Positions 17,459 through 26,215 of a stretch of DNA of 64,000 nucleotides are shown here, piece by piece. The notes beneath the pieces were generated by a model, which made no database searches, was not told the origin of the DNA, and saw only the letters and a program-made list of their open reading frames with translations. Origin of the DNA: Pontibacter sp. HSC-36F09 (GTDB lineage Bacteria > Bacteroidota > Bacteroidia > Cytophagales > Hymenobacteraceae); assembly GCF_024171605.1 (NCBI RefSeq), contig NZ_JALKAA010000001.1, positions 496,001 through 560,000 of the forward strand, given 5' to 3'. Position numbers and translations under genes: made by a program. Position 1 is the first letter of the stretch, and each line of letters opens with the position of its first letter.

Positions 17459-17959
17459 TTATTTCTCTTTGCCGTTCTCAGAAGCACTCACACGCTTTTG
17501 CTTGCTACTCTGCTTGGCTTCCTCTCCACCGGCGATCGTGATCTGGCGCTTCATGGTTTTGTGCTCGTCTTTCGGCACGTTCACCAGCAGCACACCGTCC
17601 TCTAGCTGCGCTGATATCTTATCCGGGTTCACGTTGTCAGGCAGGTAGAAAGAACGGGAGAAGGTACCGTACTGAGTTTCCAGCATCTGGTAGCGGCGGC
17701 CTTCTTCTTGCTTCTCGAAACGGCGCTCTCCCGAAATGGTCAGCTTGCCTTCCTGAAAGTCGATGGCGATGTCCTCTTTGCGAATACCAGGCAGGGCCAC
17801 TTCAATTTCGTAACCATTCTCGGTTTCGCAGGCATCCACATGCGGCGTAAAACCGGTAAAGCCTCGTGAGTTTACAGACTCGTTGAAGAATCTGTCTAAC
17901 ATTGAACTGAAAGTCTGCGGCATGTCGTTCTGCATGCCGTTATATTTTCTGAGTACCAT
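17459..17959 (-). CDS. Hsp20/alpha-crystallin small heat-shock protein
   Basis: The 166-residue protein starts MVLRKYNGMQNDMPQTF. An alpha-crystallin domain spans about residues 40-140 (ETENGYEIEVALPGIRKEDI, KLTISGERRF, LPDNVNPDKISAQLEDGVLL). A C-terminal ITI tripeptide within RQITIAG is the oligomer-locking I-x-I motif. It holds unfolding proteins in a refoldable state. An AGGAGG site with a 5-nt spacer precedes the ATG and a candidate promoter lies about 100 nt upstream. The gene has its own terminator. Confidence 0.95.
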   Translation of the reverse strand: MVLRKYNGMQNDMPQTFSSMLDRFFNESVNSRGFTGFTPHVDACETENGYEIEVALPGIRKEDIAIDFQEGKLTISGERRFEKQEEGRRYQMLETQYGTFSRSFYLPDNVNPDKISAQLEDGVLLVNVPKDEHKTMKRQITIAGGEEAKQSSKQKRVSASENGKEK

Positions 17960-18064
17960 AGCTACCTCCTTTTTTTAAGTTAATGTTTTCATTACAAAGA
18001 GGATATAGCCAAAAGTTTGCCAGCCGGATTATTTTATATAATCATGAAATAATGTCATTTAAAT

Positions 18065-18093
18065 CAAAGGTACAAACCTGTCAATCCTGCCAA
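18065..18093 (-). promoter_or_regulatory. Candidate promoter of hsp20
   Basis: On the - strand, TTG (18091-18093) is followed after 18 nt by TACCTTTG (18065-18072), a good TAnnTTTG box. The implied leader is about 100 nt and overlaps the neighbouring gene's 3' flank. Confidence 0.5.
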
Positions 18094-18105
18094 TTTTTCA
18101 GAAGT

Positions 18106-18882
18106 TTAATAGGTATAGCTGGCTGTGGAGATTGCTCTGTTGAAGGTATATTTTAGTTCTAGCCCAAACACAGGCGAGATGCGGTTGCGCTTCGTGGTAT
18201 AGCCCTGTTCGACCAGCACCCCGTCTTCGTCATATTTCGGACTCACCTCCACAAAATAGTAGTCGGTCTGGCGCAGGAAGTAGGGCGTGATACGGAACTT
18301 GTCGCTGATCTCGTAAGTGGCGTCTAATCTGAGGCGGGTCCGGTCGATGGTGCGCACCAGCAGATCGTTCGTTTCTTCCCCAAAATCCTTTACCACCAGC
18401 ATCTCATACGACAGGGACGGTGTGATGAAACGGTCGCCCAATGGAAGGCGTTTGCCCAGCTCCACTCCCAGTCTGAACCGCGCGAAAGGATCGCGGCGCT
18501 CCTGGTTCACATAATCGAGCGTCAACTGTTTGTTAAAATACAAGCTCTTGATAGTGCCGGCATGGCGTAGAAAGGCTGATGTAAAATTGCTCGAAGGCAT
18601 ATCCTCTTTCGCATAACGAAACATAGCACCTGCCAGCCAGTGCTCTGTAAAAGTATGCTCGTAACCCAGCGTGAACTCTATGCGCTCGAAGCTGCCCACC
18701 CCGTTGTAGCGGCTGTCGGTGTTGATGCGGTACTGGTTCTGCAGAAACAATAGCCCGCTTTCGCCCACCCCATAGCTCAATTGCAGTTCGGGCCAGATGG
18801 CGGTAGGTGCACTTACTTTGCTTTGGGCGTGGCTCAGCAGCGGCAGCACAGCCAGTGAGAGTATCAGGTATAGCTTCTTCAT
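18106..18882 (-). CDS. DUF2490-like outer-membrane beta-barrel protein
   Basis: The 258-residue protein has a Sec signal peptide (MKKLYLILSLAVLPLLSHAQ). It then shows alternating beta-strands with aromatic girdles: WPELQLSYGV, YRINTDSRYNGVGSFERIEFTLGYEH, ARFRLGVELGKRL, ITPYFLRQTDYYF. It ends in a strand typical of barrels (VFGLELKYTF). It resembles the DUF2490 family of predicted outer-membrane proteins. It lies 6 nt after the M20 peptidase stop and is probably co-transcribed with it. The transported or bound ligand is unknown. Confidence 0.75.
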   Translation of the reverse strand: MKKLYLILSLAVLPLLSHAQSKVSAPTAIWPELQLSYGVGESGLLFLQNQYRINTDSRYNGVGSFERIEFTLGYEHTFTEHWLAGAMFRYAKEDMPSSNFTSAFLRHAGTIKSLYFNKQLTLDYVNQERRDPFARFRLGVELGKRLPLGDRFITPSLSYEMLVVKDFGEETNDLLVRTIDRTRLRLDATYEISDKFRITPYFLRQTDYYFVEVSPKYDEDGVLVEQGYTTKRNRISPVFGLELKYTFNRAISTASYTY

Positions 18883-18888
18883 ATTTGT

Positions 18889-20091
18889 TTAGTCTACTGT
18901 TTGGGCTTCTAATTCCTGCACGGCAATCCAAGCCATCAAGCCGATGCTGGTTTCCAATGCTGTTTCGTCAATGTCAAAGGTCGGGGTATGTACGCCAGAG
19001 GTGATGCCGCGTGCTTCGTTGCGTGTACCCAGGCGGTAGAAGCAGGCAGCCACTTCCTGCGAGTAATAGGCAAAGTCCTCGGCGCCCATCCACAGGTCGA
19101 GGTCCACCACGTTTTCTTCCCCAAGGTATAGCACTGCCGCCTCGCGGGCACGGCCGGTCAGGTCAGGGTCGTTTTTCAGGAAAGGGTAGCCAAACTTGAT
19201 GTCGATGTCACAGCTGCCGCCCATGCTTTCGCAGAGTCCTTCGGCTAGCTTGCGTATACGGCGGTGTGCCTCTTTGCGCCATACCTCATCCATGGTCCGG
19301 AACGTGCCTTCCACCTTCACTTCATTCGGAATCACATTCGTAGCACCCAAGGCTTCTACTTTTCCAAAGGAGAGCACCGTGGGCACTTTGGGGCTGGCAT
19401 GGCGGCTCACGATCTGCTGCAGCGCCACAATCAGGTGAGACGTGATCAGCACAGGATCCACATTAAGCTCCGGCAGGGCTGCGTGACCGCCCTTGCCTTT
19501 CACGTTAATGTAGATTTCGTCGGCGCTGGCCATGTACATACCTGACCGGAAACCAACCTTGCCGGCCGGCAGCATCGGGAACACGTGCTGGCCAATTATA
19601 CCTGATGGTGCTGGCTGCTGCAACACACCTTCTTTGATCATGACAGAGGCTCCTCCCGGAAATTTTTCCTCACCTGGTTGAAACACCAGTTTTACGGTGC
19701 CTTCAAACTCTCCGCGCACCTCTTGCAGGATGCGGGCCGCGCCCAGCAAAGAGGCCGTGTGCACATCGTGTCCGCAGGCATGCATCACACCTGCATTCTT
19801 CGATTTGTAATCCACGGTGTTTTGTTCCGTGATCGGCAGGGCATCCAGGTCGGCACGTAGGGCGATGGTTTTGCTTTCAGGATGACGTCCTTTGATCAAG
19901 GCTACCACACCTGTATTGGCCATACGCACTGTTTCCAACCCATAGCTTTGCAGCACCTGCTCCACGTATGCGGCCGTGTTATGCTCTTCAAAGGAAAGCT
20001 CCGGATGGGCGTGGATGTGCCGGCGTATACCTACAGTATCCTGAGTATAGGTCATGGCCAGCTCTTTTATTTTCTGTGCTAGTTGATTCAT
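18889..20091 (-). CDS. M20D-family amidohydrolase/peptidase
   Basis: The 400-residue protein contains the metal-site motifs HACGHDVHTASLLGAA and FQPGEEKFPGGA, a dimerisation domain in the middle, and MGAEDFAYYS near the C-terminus. These features define M20D hydrolases that remove N-acyl groups from amino acids (or cleave IAA- and hippurate-type conjugates) using one or two zinc or manganese ions. No signal peptide is seen, so it is cytosolic. It is the first gene of a pair with the beta-barrel gene. Confidence 0.92.
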   Translation of the reverse strand: MNQLAQKIKELAMTYTQDTVGIRRHIHAHPELSFEEHNTAAYVEQVLQSYGLETVRMANTGVVALIKGRHPESKTIALRADLDALPITEQNTVDYKSKNAGVMHACGHDVHTASLLGAARILQEVRGEFEGTVKLVFQPGEEKFPGGASVMIKEGVLQQPAPSGIIGQHVFPMLPAGKVGFRSGMYMASADEIYINVKGKGGHAALPELNVDPVLITSHLIVALQQIVSRHASPKVPTVLSFGKVEALGATNVIPNEVKVEGTFRTMDEVWRKEAHRRIRKLAEGLCESMGGSCDIDIKFGYPFLKNDPDLTGRAREAAVLYLGEENVVDLDLWMGAEDFAYYSQEVAACFYRLGTRNEARGITSGVHTPTFDIDETALETSIGLMAWIAVQELEAQTVD

Positions 20092-20212
20092 GTAACTATT
20101 TCAGTGATAAGGCACTACTCACCTTATTACAAGCTGTCAAATATAAAAAGAAAAACGTTGCAGCCGCCTGAGCAACTGCAACGCTGTATACCTTGTAGCG
20201 GGTCGCTATACC

Positions 20213-20719
20213 TTAGTTCTTCGGTATGTTGATCTGGTCCTGCACAATGTGTGCGTTAGGTATCAGGTCGCTGATCTGGTTAAGCACCTGCTGCGCCTCT
20301 ATGCGGCTAAAATAGTCGCCTATCTTGAGCCGGAAGTTCGGTTGCTGGTAGGTCAGATAATCCTTCTGCTCCGGCACGCGGGCAATGATGGCTTTGCGTA
20401 GGTTCATCACGGTCTGGCGTTCCGATCCGTTATAGGCCATAATGCGGTAACCTTGCGCATAACGGATGTTCTTGTTTACACTGGCCACCGAATCCATCAG
20501 TATAGCAACCTTGGCATTCACATGGTTTGTTGGTTCTACTCTGGCAGTTGCCGGGGCATTAGCATCATCGGCCGGGTAGGTAGGACGGTATACGCTGATG
20601 TCATCCACTACACGGGTACTGGTTCGGTCTGGTGAGCTTGTGCGGGCCGTTGCTGAGGGCTTGCAAGCCGACGACACTACCAAGGCAATGATAAAAAGGA
20701 AACTAAGCGCTCTGTTCAT
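20213..20719 (-). CDS. Lipoprotein with SPOR-like C-terminal domain
   Basis: The 168-residue protein has a lipoprotein signal (ALSFLFIIALVVSSAC, Cys19 lipidation site), a low-complexity Ser/Thr/Arg linker, and a C-terminal domain with GYRIMAYNGSERQTVMNLRKAI and FRLKIGDYFSRIEAQQVLNQI. This is the two-half pattern of SPOR/sporulation-related peptidoglycan-binding domains. It is predicted to be anchored in the envelope facing the periplasm. The start overlaps the deoC stop by 17 nt, so the two are translationally coupled although their functions seem unrelated. Confidence 0.8.
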   Translation of the reverse strand: MNRALSFLFIIALVVSSACKPSATARTSSPDRTSTRVVDDISVYRPTYPADDANAPATARVEPTNHVNAKVAILMDSVASVNKNIRYAQGYRIMAYNGSERQTVMNLRKAIIARVPEQKDYLTYQQPNFRLKIGDYFSRIEAQQVLNQISDLIPNAHIVQDQINIPKN

Positions 20720-21374
20720 GCTTTACAATTTGGATACTGGCCGAGCAACCTAAACGGTCGGCTCCAGCCTCAATTAACGCGACAGCATCGGCGTATGTTT
20801 TAATGCCGCCCGACGCTTTTATTTTGATGTGGCTTGGCAGTACGCGGCGCATCACTTGTACATCCTCTACGCGGGCACCACCCGATGCAAAGCCTGTTGA
20901 TGTTTTCACAAAGTCTACTCCGGCCGCAGCGCAAATTTCACAGGCTTTGGTAATCTCGTCCTGCGAAAGCAACGCGGTCTCAATAATCACCTTCAGTTCC
21001 GCCTCTTTCAGATGACAGAAGTTAGCCAGATCGCTGAACTCACTCTCTATCTCGCTATACCTGCCCGACTTGAAAAACGACACATTCATCACGACATCGA
21101 TTTCATTAGCGCCGTCGGCGATGGCCTGGTGGGTTTCCAGAATCTTTACTTTAGGATGCTGATAACCCAGCGGAAAGCCAATCACCGTGGCCACCTTTAC
21201 CCGGGCTCCCGGCCCCAGGCGCTCAGTGGCAGCCTGCACGTAGCACGGCGGTACACATACTGCCGCGAAACCGTAGTCGCGGGCTTCGTCGCAAAGCTGC
21301 AGCACCTGATCCTGTGTAGCATCCGGACGCAGGATGGTGTGGTCTATATAGGTAGCAAGTTCTTCTCCTGACAT
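20703..21374 (-). CDS. deoC: Deoxyribose-phosphate aldolase
   Basis: The protein begins MSGEELATYIDHTILRPDA at ATG 21374, giving 223 residues; an upstream TTG was discarded. The Schiff-base lysine lies in DFVKTSTGFASGG and the second active-site lysine in IKASGGIKT, as in known DeoC. The enzyme cleaves 2-deoxyribose 5-phosphate to glyceraldehyde 3-phosphate and acetaldehyde in nucleoside salvage. No other deo gene is adjacent. A perfect 18-bp inverted repeat and a direct repeat precede the start and may regulate it. Confidence 0.96.
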   Translation of the reverse strand: MSGEELATYIDHTILRPDATQDQVLQLCDEARDYGFAAVCVPPCYVQAATERLGPGARVKVATVIGFPLGYQHPKVKILETHQAIADGANEIDVVMNVSFFKSGRYSEIESEFSDLANFCHLKEAELKVIIETALLSQDEITKACEICAAAGVDFVKTSTGFASGGARVEDVQVMRRVLPSHIKIKASGGIKTYADAVALIEAGADRLGCSASIQIVKHEQSA

Positions 21375-21376
21375 AT

Positions 21377-21405
21377 TTTTTGACAAAAGATGTTTTTGAC
21401 AAAAG
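21377..21405. repeat. Direct repeat just upstream of deoC
   Basis: TTTTTGACAAAAG occurs at 21377-21389 and again at 21393-21405, a 16-bp period. The second copy runs into the left arm of the larger inverted repeat. Confidence 0.7.
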
Positions 21406-21455
21406 TAAAGGATATAAAGACTGGATTTGCACCCGCTTTTATATCCTTTACTTTT
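21401..21455 (-). promoter_or_regulatory. 18-bp inverted repeat, candidate deoC operator or leader
   Basis: AAAAGTAAAGGATATAAA (21401-21418) is matched exactly by its complement at 21438-21455, with a 19-nt spacer. The right arm on the - strand includes TACTTTTG (21400-21407), a possible -7 box for deoC. There is no T-run, so a terminator is less likely than an operator or leader structure. Confidence 0.6.
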
Positions 21456-21473
21456 AGATGATCATAAAAAAGT

Positions 21474-21504
21474 ATAGCCGCTCAACTTTTCAGAAGGCGG
21501 CTAT
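21474..21504 (-). terminator. Terminator of secA
   Basis: ATAGCCGC (21474-21481) pairs with GCGGCTAT (21497-21504); T-run on the - strand at 21465-21472. Confidence 0.75.
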
Positions 21505-21509
21505 CTTAA

Positions 21510-24500
21510 TTATTCTTCAATCAGTACGCAGCGGTTGTGGAGCAAGTCGTCCTCTACCGTCTTGAATTTCACATCTTTCAGCACGCGACCATCGTTGTAT
21601 TGTACACTCACGCGGTCATTGCGTCCGGCCAGTTTCTGCGAATGGGCGGGCATGATCTTCTCAGGTTCCGGAGCGTGCATTGGGCTACTGTTATGATCCA
21701 GCGACGAATGCACTTCCTCCTTCTGCTCATGCAATACCGGCGCCTTTGGCATTTGCGGCACACGTGGCTCCTGCACCTGCTCTGGTGCCTGTACCGGTAT
21801 AAAGGCATGGAACAGGAACGATACCGTTTCCTCATTCACTTTGCCGATCATACGCTTGAACAGTTCAAACGACTCAAACTTGTAGATCAACAGTGGATCT
21901 TTCTGCTCGTACACTGCGTTCTGCACTACTTGCTTCAGGTCGTCCATCTGGCGCAGGTGGTCAGTCCAAGCCTGATCAATCGTTCCCAGCGTAATAATCT
22001 TCTCCATTGCACGGATCAACTCCATGCCATGCGATTCATACGTCTTGGTCAGGTTAGCCACAGCAGCGAGTTGACGCTTACCATCTGTGAATGGCACTGC
22101 CACGTTCTCGATCATCGGTCCACGATTCAGGTGAATGTTCTCGATGATCGGGTATGCCTGCTCTGCAATTTGCTTGTTCTTGGCCAGGTAGTGGTTCAGG
22201 GCCTCGTTGTACAGGCGCTCTACCAGAACGTTAGCTTGAGTGGATTTAAACTCGTCTTCCGTGATTGTGGTATTGATACCGAATACGCGGATGATGTTCA
22301 GCTGGAAGTTGTCGTAGTCAACTGTGTTTTTGTAGTTCACCACCATGTCCTCGCTGATATCATAGATCATGTTCCAGATATCGAGCTCCAGACGCTCACC
22401 ATACAGGGCATTGCGGCGGCGCTTGTACACCACCTCACGCTGGGCGTTCATCACGTCGTCGTACTCGAGCAGGCGCTTACGCTGTCCAAAGTTGTTTTCC
22501 TCCACTTTCTTCTGCGCACGCTCAATCGAGTTCGTGATCATCGAGTGCTGAATCACTTCGCCTTCTTCCAGACCCATGCGGTCCATCAGACGGGCAATAC
22601 GGTCAGATCCGAACAGGCGCATCAGGTTATCCTCAAGCGACACGAAGAACTGCGAAGAACCCGGGTCACCCTGGCGGCCGGCACGACCACGCAGCTGGCG
22701 GTCAACGCGACGGGACTCGTGGCGCTCTGTACCGATGATGGCCAGACCACCCGAACCCTTCGACTCTGGTGTCAGCTTAATGTCGGTACCACGACCAGCC
22801 ATGTTAGTCGCGATAGTCACCGTGCCTGGCTTACCAGCTTCGGCCACAATTTCGGCTTCTTTCTGGTGCATTTTAGCGTTCAGTACCTGGTGTCTGATCT
22901 TGCGAAGCGTCAGCATACGGCTCAGGAGCTCCGAGATCTCTACCGAAGTAGTACCTACCAGCACCGGACGACCTTTCTCTGTCAGTTCTACAATCTCGTC
23001 GGCTACGGCATTGTATTTCTCACGCGTGGTTTTGTATACCTTGTCGTGTTCGTCTTTTCTGGAGATCGGGCGGTTGGTAGGTATAACCACTACATCCAGT
23101 TTGTAGATGTCCCAGAATTCGCCCGCTTCCGTCTCGGCTGTACCCGTCATACCTGACAGTTTGTGGTACATACGGAAATAGTTCTGCAGTGTAACCGTGG
23201 CGTAGGTCTGCGTGGCATCCTCTACCTTCACGTTTTCTTTCGCCTCGATGGCCTGATGCAGCCCGTCAGAGTAGCGACGGCCCTCCATCACACGACCGGT
23301 TTGCTCATCTACGATCTTCACCTTGTTGTCCGGCGTCACGATGTACTCGGTGTCCTTCTCGAACAAGGTATAGGCCTTGAGCAACTGGTTGATGGTATGC
23401 ACACGCTTGGTCTTCTCCTGGAAGTCAGCGATCAGCTTTTCTTTGGCGTGCAGTATCTCCTCTTCGTTCAGCGATTTATTGTTCTCGATGTTGGCGATCT
23501 CGGTGCCGATATCTGGCAGGATGAACAGCTGCGGATCTTCGCCCTGGCCTGTGATCAGGTCGAGGCCCTTTTCGGTCAGCTCGATCTGGTTATGCTTCTC
23601 GTCGATGGTGAAGTAAAGCGGCTCGTCGGCCTCCGGCATCATGCGGGAGTTATCCTGCAGGTAGTGGTTTTCCACCTTCTGCATGATGGCACGGTTGCCC
23701 GTCTCGCTCAGGAATTTGATCAACGGCTTGCTCTTTGGCAACCCACGGTAGGCTCTGAAAAGCGAAAGACCGCCCTCCTGTGTGTTACCTTCCTTGATCA
23801 TGCGCTTGGCCTCCGTCAGGAAGTTGTTCACTACTTTGCGCTGCGCCTCCACCAGCATCGCGATACGTGGCTTCAGTTGGTAGAACTCGTGCTCATCGCC
23901 ACGCGGCACCGGACCGGATATGATCAGTGGCGTACGGGCGTCGTCGATCAATACGGAGTCCACCTCATCGACCATGGCGTAATGGTGCTTGCGCTGTACC
24001 AGGTCTTTGGTTTCGCGTGACATATTGTCGCGCAGGTAGTCAAAACCGAACTCGTTGTTGGTACCGTAGGTGATGTCGGCGCGGTAGGCGTTGCGACGGC
24101 CTTCGGAGTTAGGCTGGTGTTTGTCAATACAGTCGATGGTCAGGCCGTGGAACTCAAACAATGGCGCCATCCACTCGGAGTCACGACGAGCCAGGTAGTC
24201 GTTTACGGTTACTACGTGCACACCACGCTTCGAAAGGGCGTTCAGGAAGGCTGGCAGCGTTGCTACCAGTGTTTTACCCTCACCTGTGGCCATCTCCGCA
24301 ATTTTGCCCTGGTGCAGCACAATACCACCGATCAGCTGCACGTCGTAGTGTAGCATGTCCCAGGTAATTTCGTTGCCTGCAGCGATCCACTTGTTGGCCC
24401 AAACAGCTTTTTCACCCTCCAGTTGCACGTTTGGCTTGCGAGCAGCCAGTTGGCGGTCCATGTCAGTGGCGGTTACCACCAGTTGACCGTTCTCTTTCCA

Positions 24501-24875
24501 GCGGCGGGCTGTTTCTTTCACAATGGCAAAACCGACAGGCAGCACTTCCATCAGCACCACCTCCAGTTCTTTGTTACGCTCCTTCTCCAGTTCATCTATC
24601 TCAGAGAAGATGCTCTCTTTCTGCACGATGTTCAGTTCCGTCTCATCGGCCACCCGCTTGTGCAGGGCAGCTATTTTATCGTCAGTAGGCTTCAGGCGCT
24701 CATCAATAATGCCTTTTATTTCGACCGTTTTCTGGCGAAGCTGGTCGTCGGTCAGGCTGGTAAGCTTCGCGTACTCCTCATTAATTTTGGATACGTAAGG
24801 CACTACCTCCTTTATATCTCTGTCGGACTTGGTTCCGAATAGTTTCGCAACGGTTTTACCGAAAAAATCAAACAT
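21510..24875 (-). CDS. secA: Preprotein translocase ATPase SecA
   Basis: The 1121-residue protein has the SecA order: Walker A-type [50 protein letters not shown], the second motor domain with [10 protein letters not shown] and [21 protein letters not shown], then the helical scaffold. It drives export through SecYEG with ATP. It is longer than the ~900-residue E. coli protein, mainly through an insertion in the first half (about residues 330-500). The C-terminus lacks the CxCxSG...C zinc site that binds SecB. A hairpin terminator follows. Confidence 0.97.
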   Translation of the reverse strand: MFDFFGKTVAKLFGTKSDRDIKEVVPYVSKINEEYAKLTSLTDDQLRQKTVEIKGIIDERLKPTDDKIAALHKRVADETELNIVQKESIFSEIDELEKERNKELEVVLMEVLPVGFAIVKETARRWKENGQLVVTATDMDRQLAARKPNVQLEGEKAVWANKWIAAGNEITWDMLHYDVQLIGGIVLHQGKIAEMATGEGKTLVATLPAFLNALSKRGVHVVTVNDYLARRDSEWMAPLFEFHGLTIDCIDKHQPNSEGRRNAYRADITYGTNNEFGFDYLRDNMSRETKDLVQRKHHYAMVDEVDSVLIDDARTPLIISGPVPRGDEHEFYQLKPRIAMLVEAQRKVVNNFLTEAKRMIKEGNTQEGGLSLFRAYRGLPKSKPLIKFLSETGNRAIMQKVENHYLQDNSRMMPEADEPLYFTIDEKHNQIELTEKGLDLITGQGEDPQLFILPDIGTEIANIENNKSLNEEEILHAKEKLIADFQEKTKRVHTINQLLKAYTLFEKDTEYIVTPDNKVKIVDEQTGRVMEGRRYSDGLHQAIEAKENVKVEDATQTYATVTLQNYFRMYHKLSGMTGTAETEAGEFWDIYKLDVVVIPTNRPISRKDEHDKVYKTTREKYNAVADEIVELTEKGRPVLVGTTSVEISELLSRMLTLRKIRHQVLNAKMHQKEAEIVAEAGKPGTVTIATNMAGRGTDIKLTPESKGSGGLAIIGTERHESRRVDRQLRGRAGRQGDPGSSQFFVSLEDNLMRLFGSDRIARLMDRMGLEEGEVIQHSMITNSIERAQKKVEENNFGQRKRLLEYDDVMNAQREVVYKRRRNALYGERLELDIWNMIYDISEDMVVNYKNTVDYDNFQLNIIRVFGINTTITEDEFKSTQANVLVERLYNEALNHYLAKNKQIAEQAYPIIENIHLNRGPMIENVAVPFTDGKRQLAAVANLTKTYESHGMELIRAMEKIITLGTIDQAWTDHLRQMDDLKQVVQNAVYEQKDPLLIYKFESFELFKRMIGKVNEETVSFLFHAFIPVQAPEQVQEPRVPQMPKAPVLHEQKEEVHSSLDHNSSPMHAPEPEKIMPAHSQKLAGRNDRVSVQYNDGRVLKDVKFKTVEDDLLHNRCVLIEE

Positions 24876-24920
24876 CTGTATTGGTTGTTCTTAAATGAAA
24901 TTCTGCGTTTGCAATATCGT

Positions 24921-24928
24921 CAAAAATA
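24921..24928 (-). promoter_or_regulatory. Candidate -7 box of secA
   Basis: TATTTTTG on the - strand fits TAnnTTTG; the nearest TTG is about 25 nt upstream, a little far, so support is moderate. Confidence 0.4.
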
Positions 24929-25490
24929 AAGTGTTTTTCTGACATATCTAAGGCAATGCGCCAAAACAATACCAGAATAACACGGGTATAGCCAATCTGC
25001 CATATTTACCGACAGGCTATACTTACATCCTCAACAAAGCGCAGGCCGTGTAAATTCCTGTGTCAGAAAGGGAAAAAGGTTGTGGCATTGTGACAGAATG
25101 GGGTTGCTTGTTCCTGTGGATTGCGTTTGGTGTACAGGTATAGCACAAATGGCGCGAGCGTCCACGCTCGTGACTGCTATCGTGGGGCCTCTGGCTCAGG
25201 TATAACTTTGTAGCTTTTGCCTTTTGTTAGGTATAGCAACCTAACTTGTTTTATAGCTTCGCCTGTGCGGCGGGCACTCACTTTTTTCCTTGATGAAAAG
25301 AAAGAGGGCCCCTACCCCCAGTAAGCAAAAAAATCAAGACGATTTTAAACTCGCTGACCGCTCAAACACAAAATCGTCAAGAGTGCACCGGGAACAGCTT
25401 TCTGCTTCGTATTAGGCGTGCAAGTTAGTCTTCCTATACCTGCCAGAAGTAGTTTGCTACAACACTTATACCTAAGAATTGGGCAGCGGC

Positions 25491-25522
25491 AAAGTCCCCT
25501 CCTTGGATAAGGAGGGGCAGGG
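25491..25522. repeat. REP-like palindrome, copy 1
   Basis: AAAGTCCCCTCCTT-GGAT-AAGGAGGGGCAGGGG: a 9-bp stem (25496-25504 with 25509-25517) with a G-rich tail, matching the layout of copy 2. Confidence 0.7.
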
Positions 25523-25589
25523 GTGGATTAAATCAGAAGGAGTCTAAACTGCAGAAACTATAACACCTATACCCCTGAAATGGTAAAGG

Positions 25590-25622
25590 CCAAAGTCCCC
25601 CTTCGAAGGGGGCAGGGGGATG
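25590..25622. repeat. REP-like palindrome, copy 2
   Basis: CCCCCTTCGAAGGGGG at 25597-25612 is a perfect 16-bp palindrome, framed by CAAAGT on the left and CAGGGGGATGT on the right. Copy 1 has the same framing. Similar units are widespread in Bacteroidota intergenic DNA. Confidence 0.72.
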
Positions 25623-25690
25623 TCAATCATACACGAGAATCCTGTTCATCTGTGGAGCTAGGGGCCTTCTTAAATCCTGAGAATCCTGAT

Positions 25691-26212
25691 TCAGACAAAC
25701 AACCGCTGCATCTCTACCACATCATCCCAACCACCATCAGATTTGCGCAGCCATTCGCGGCGTATACCTACCTCCTCGAAGCCGGCGCTTTTGAAAAGTT
25801 TGATGCTGGTGTGGTTGATGGCCGTAATGCTGCAGTATACCTGATGCAGCTGCAAAGTATGCTGACAGTAATTTAGCAGAAGATGTAGTGCTTCGGATGC
25901 GTGTCCCTGGCCATGGTATGGGGCTGAAACAACGATGCCTATACCTGCACGACGGTGCAAAGGATCAAAGTCGAAGAGGTCGATGGCACCGATGGCTTCC
26001 TGCTGATGGTTGCAGATGACTAGGCGGAGTTGCTTGACGGTATAGATGTCAAGGGCGGCGTTTTCGAGGTATTGCTCCAGCACAAATCTGGAGTAAGGCA
26101 CCAGTGTATTGCCCACGTGCCAGGTAGCGGTATCGTTCTCTAAGGTATAGAGAAAATCCAGGTCGGTAGGCTCGAGGGCCCGCAGGCTGGTATGGTCGCC
26201 TTTCAGGAACAT
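25691..26212 (-). CDS. GNAT-family N-acetyltransferase
   Basis: The 173-residue protein resembles RimJ/RimL-type acetyltransferases: it opens LKGDHTSLRALEPTDLDFLY, has AIGAIDLFDFDPLHRRAGIGIVV followed by the acetyl-CoA loop around YHGQGHASEALHLLLNY, and ends with FKSAGFEEVGIRREWLRKSDG. It would transfer acetyl from acetyl-CoA to an amine, possibly a protein N-terminus or small molecule. It starts 3 nt after dapF and is co-transcribed with it. Its stop codon lies inside a dispersed-repeat-like sequence. Confidence 0.92.
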   Translation of the reverse strand: MFLKGDHTSLRALEPTDLDFLYTLENDTATWHVGNTLVPYSRFVLEQYLENAALDIYTVKQLRLVICNHQQEAIGAIDLFDFDPLHRRAGIGIVVSAPYHGQGHASEALHLLLNYCQHTLQLHQVYCSITAINHTSIKLFKSAGFEEVGIRREWLRKSDGGWDDVVEMQRLFV

Positions 26213-26215
26213 GAG

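Larger units (their letters stand above)
24876..25690. repeat. Gene-free region crowded with REP-like repeats
   Basis: No convincing gene lies in these 815 nt. Visible elements are a GAGCGT/ACGCTC hairpin near 25166, a TTTTTTCCTTGATGAAAAG segment near 25281, two related palindromic units (25491-25522 and 25590-25620), a decayed repeat at 25646-25694, and seven copies of GGTATA/TATACC. The + strand ORF overlapping its right end is judged a shadow. The region looks like a sink for small dispersed elements. Confidence 0.7.

Noticed and set aside
21537..23156. 539-residue ORF on the + strand inside secA
   Set aside because: It is antisense to an unmistakable SecA gene, with low-complexity His/Leu/Val-rich translation and no family motif.
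25580..25876. 98-residue + strand ORF across the repeat region and the GNAT gene
   Set aside because: It begins in REP-like repeats and runs antisense through the GNAT gene.
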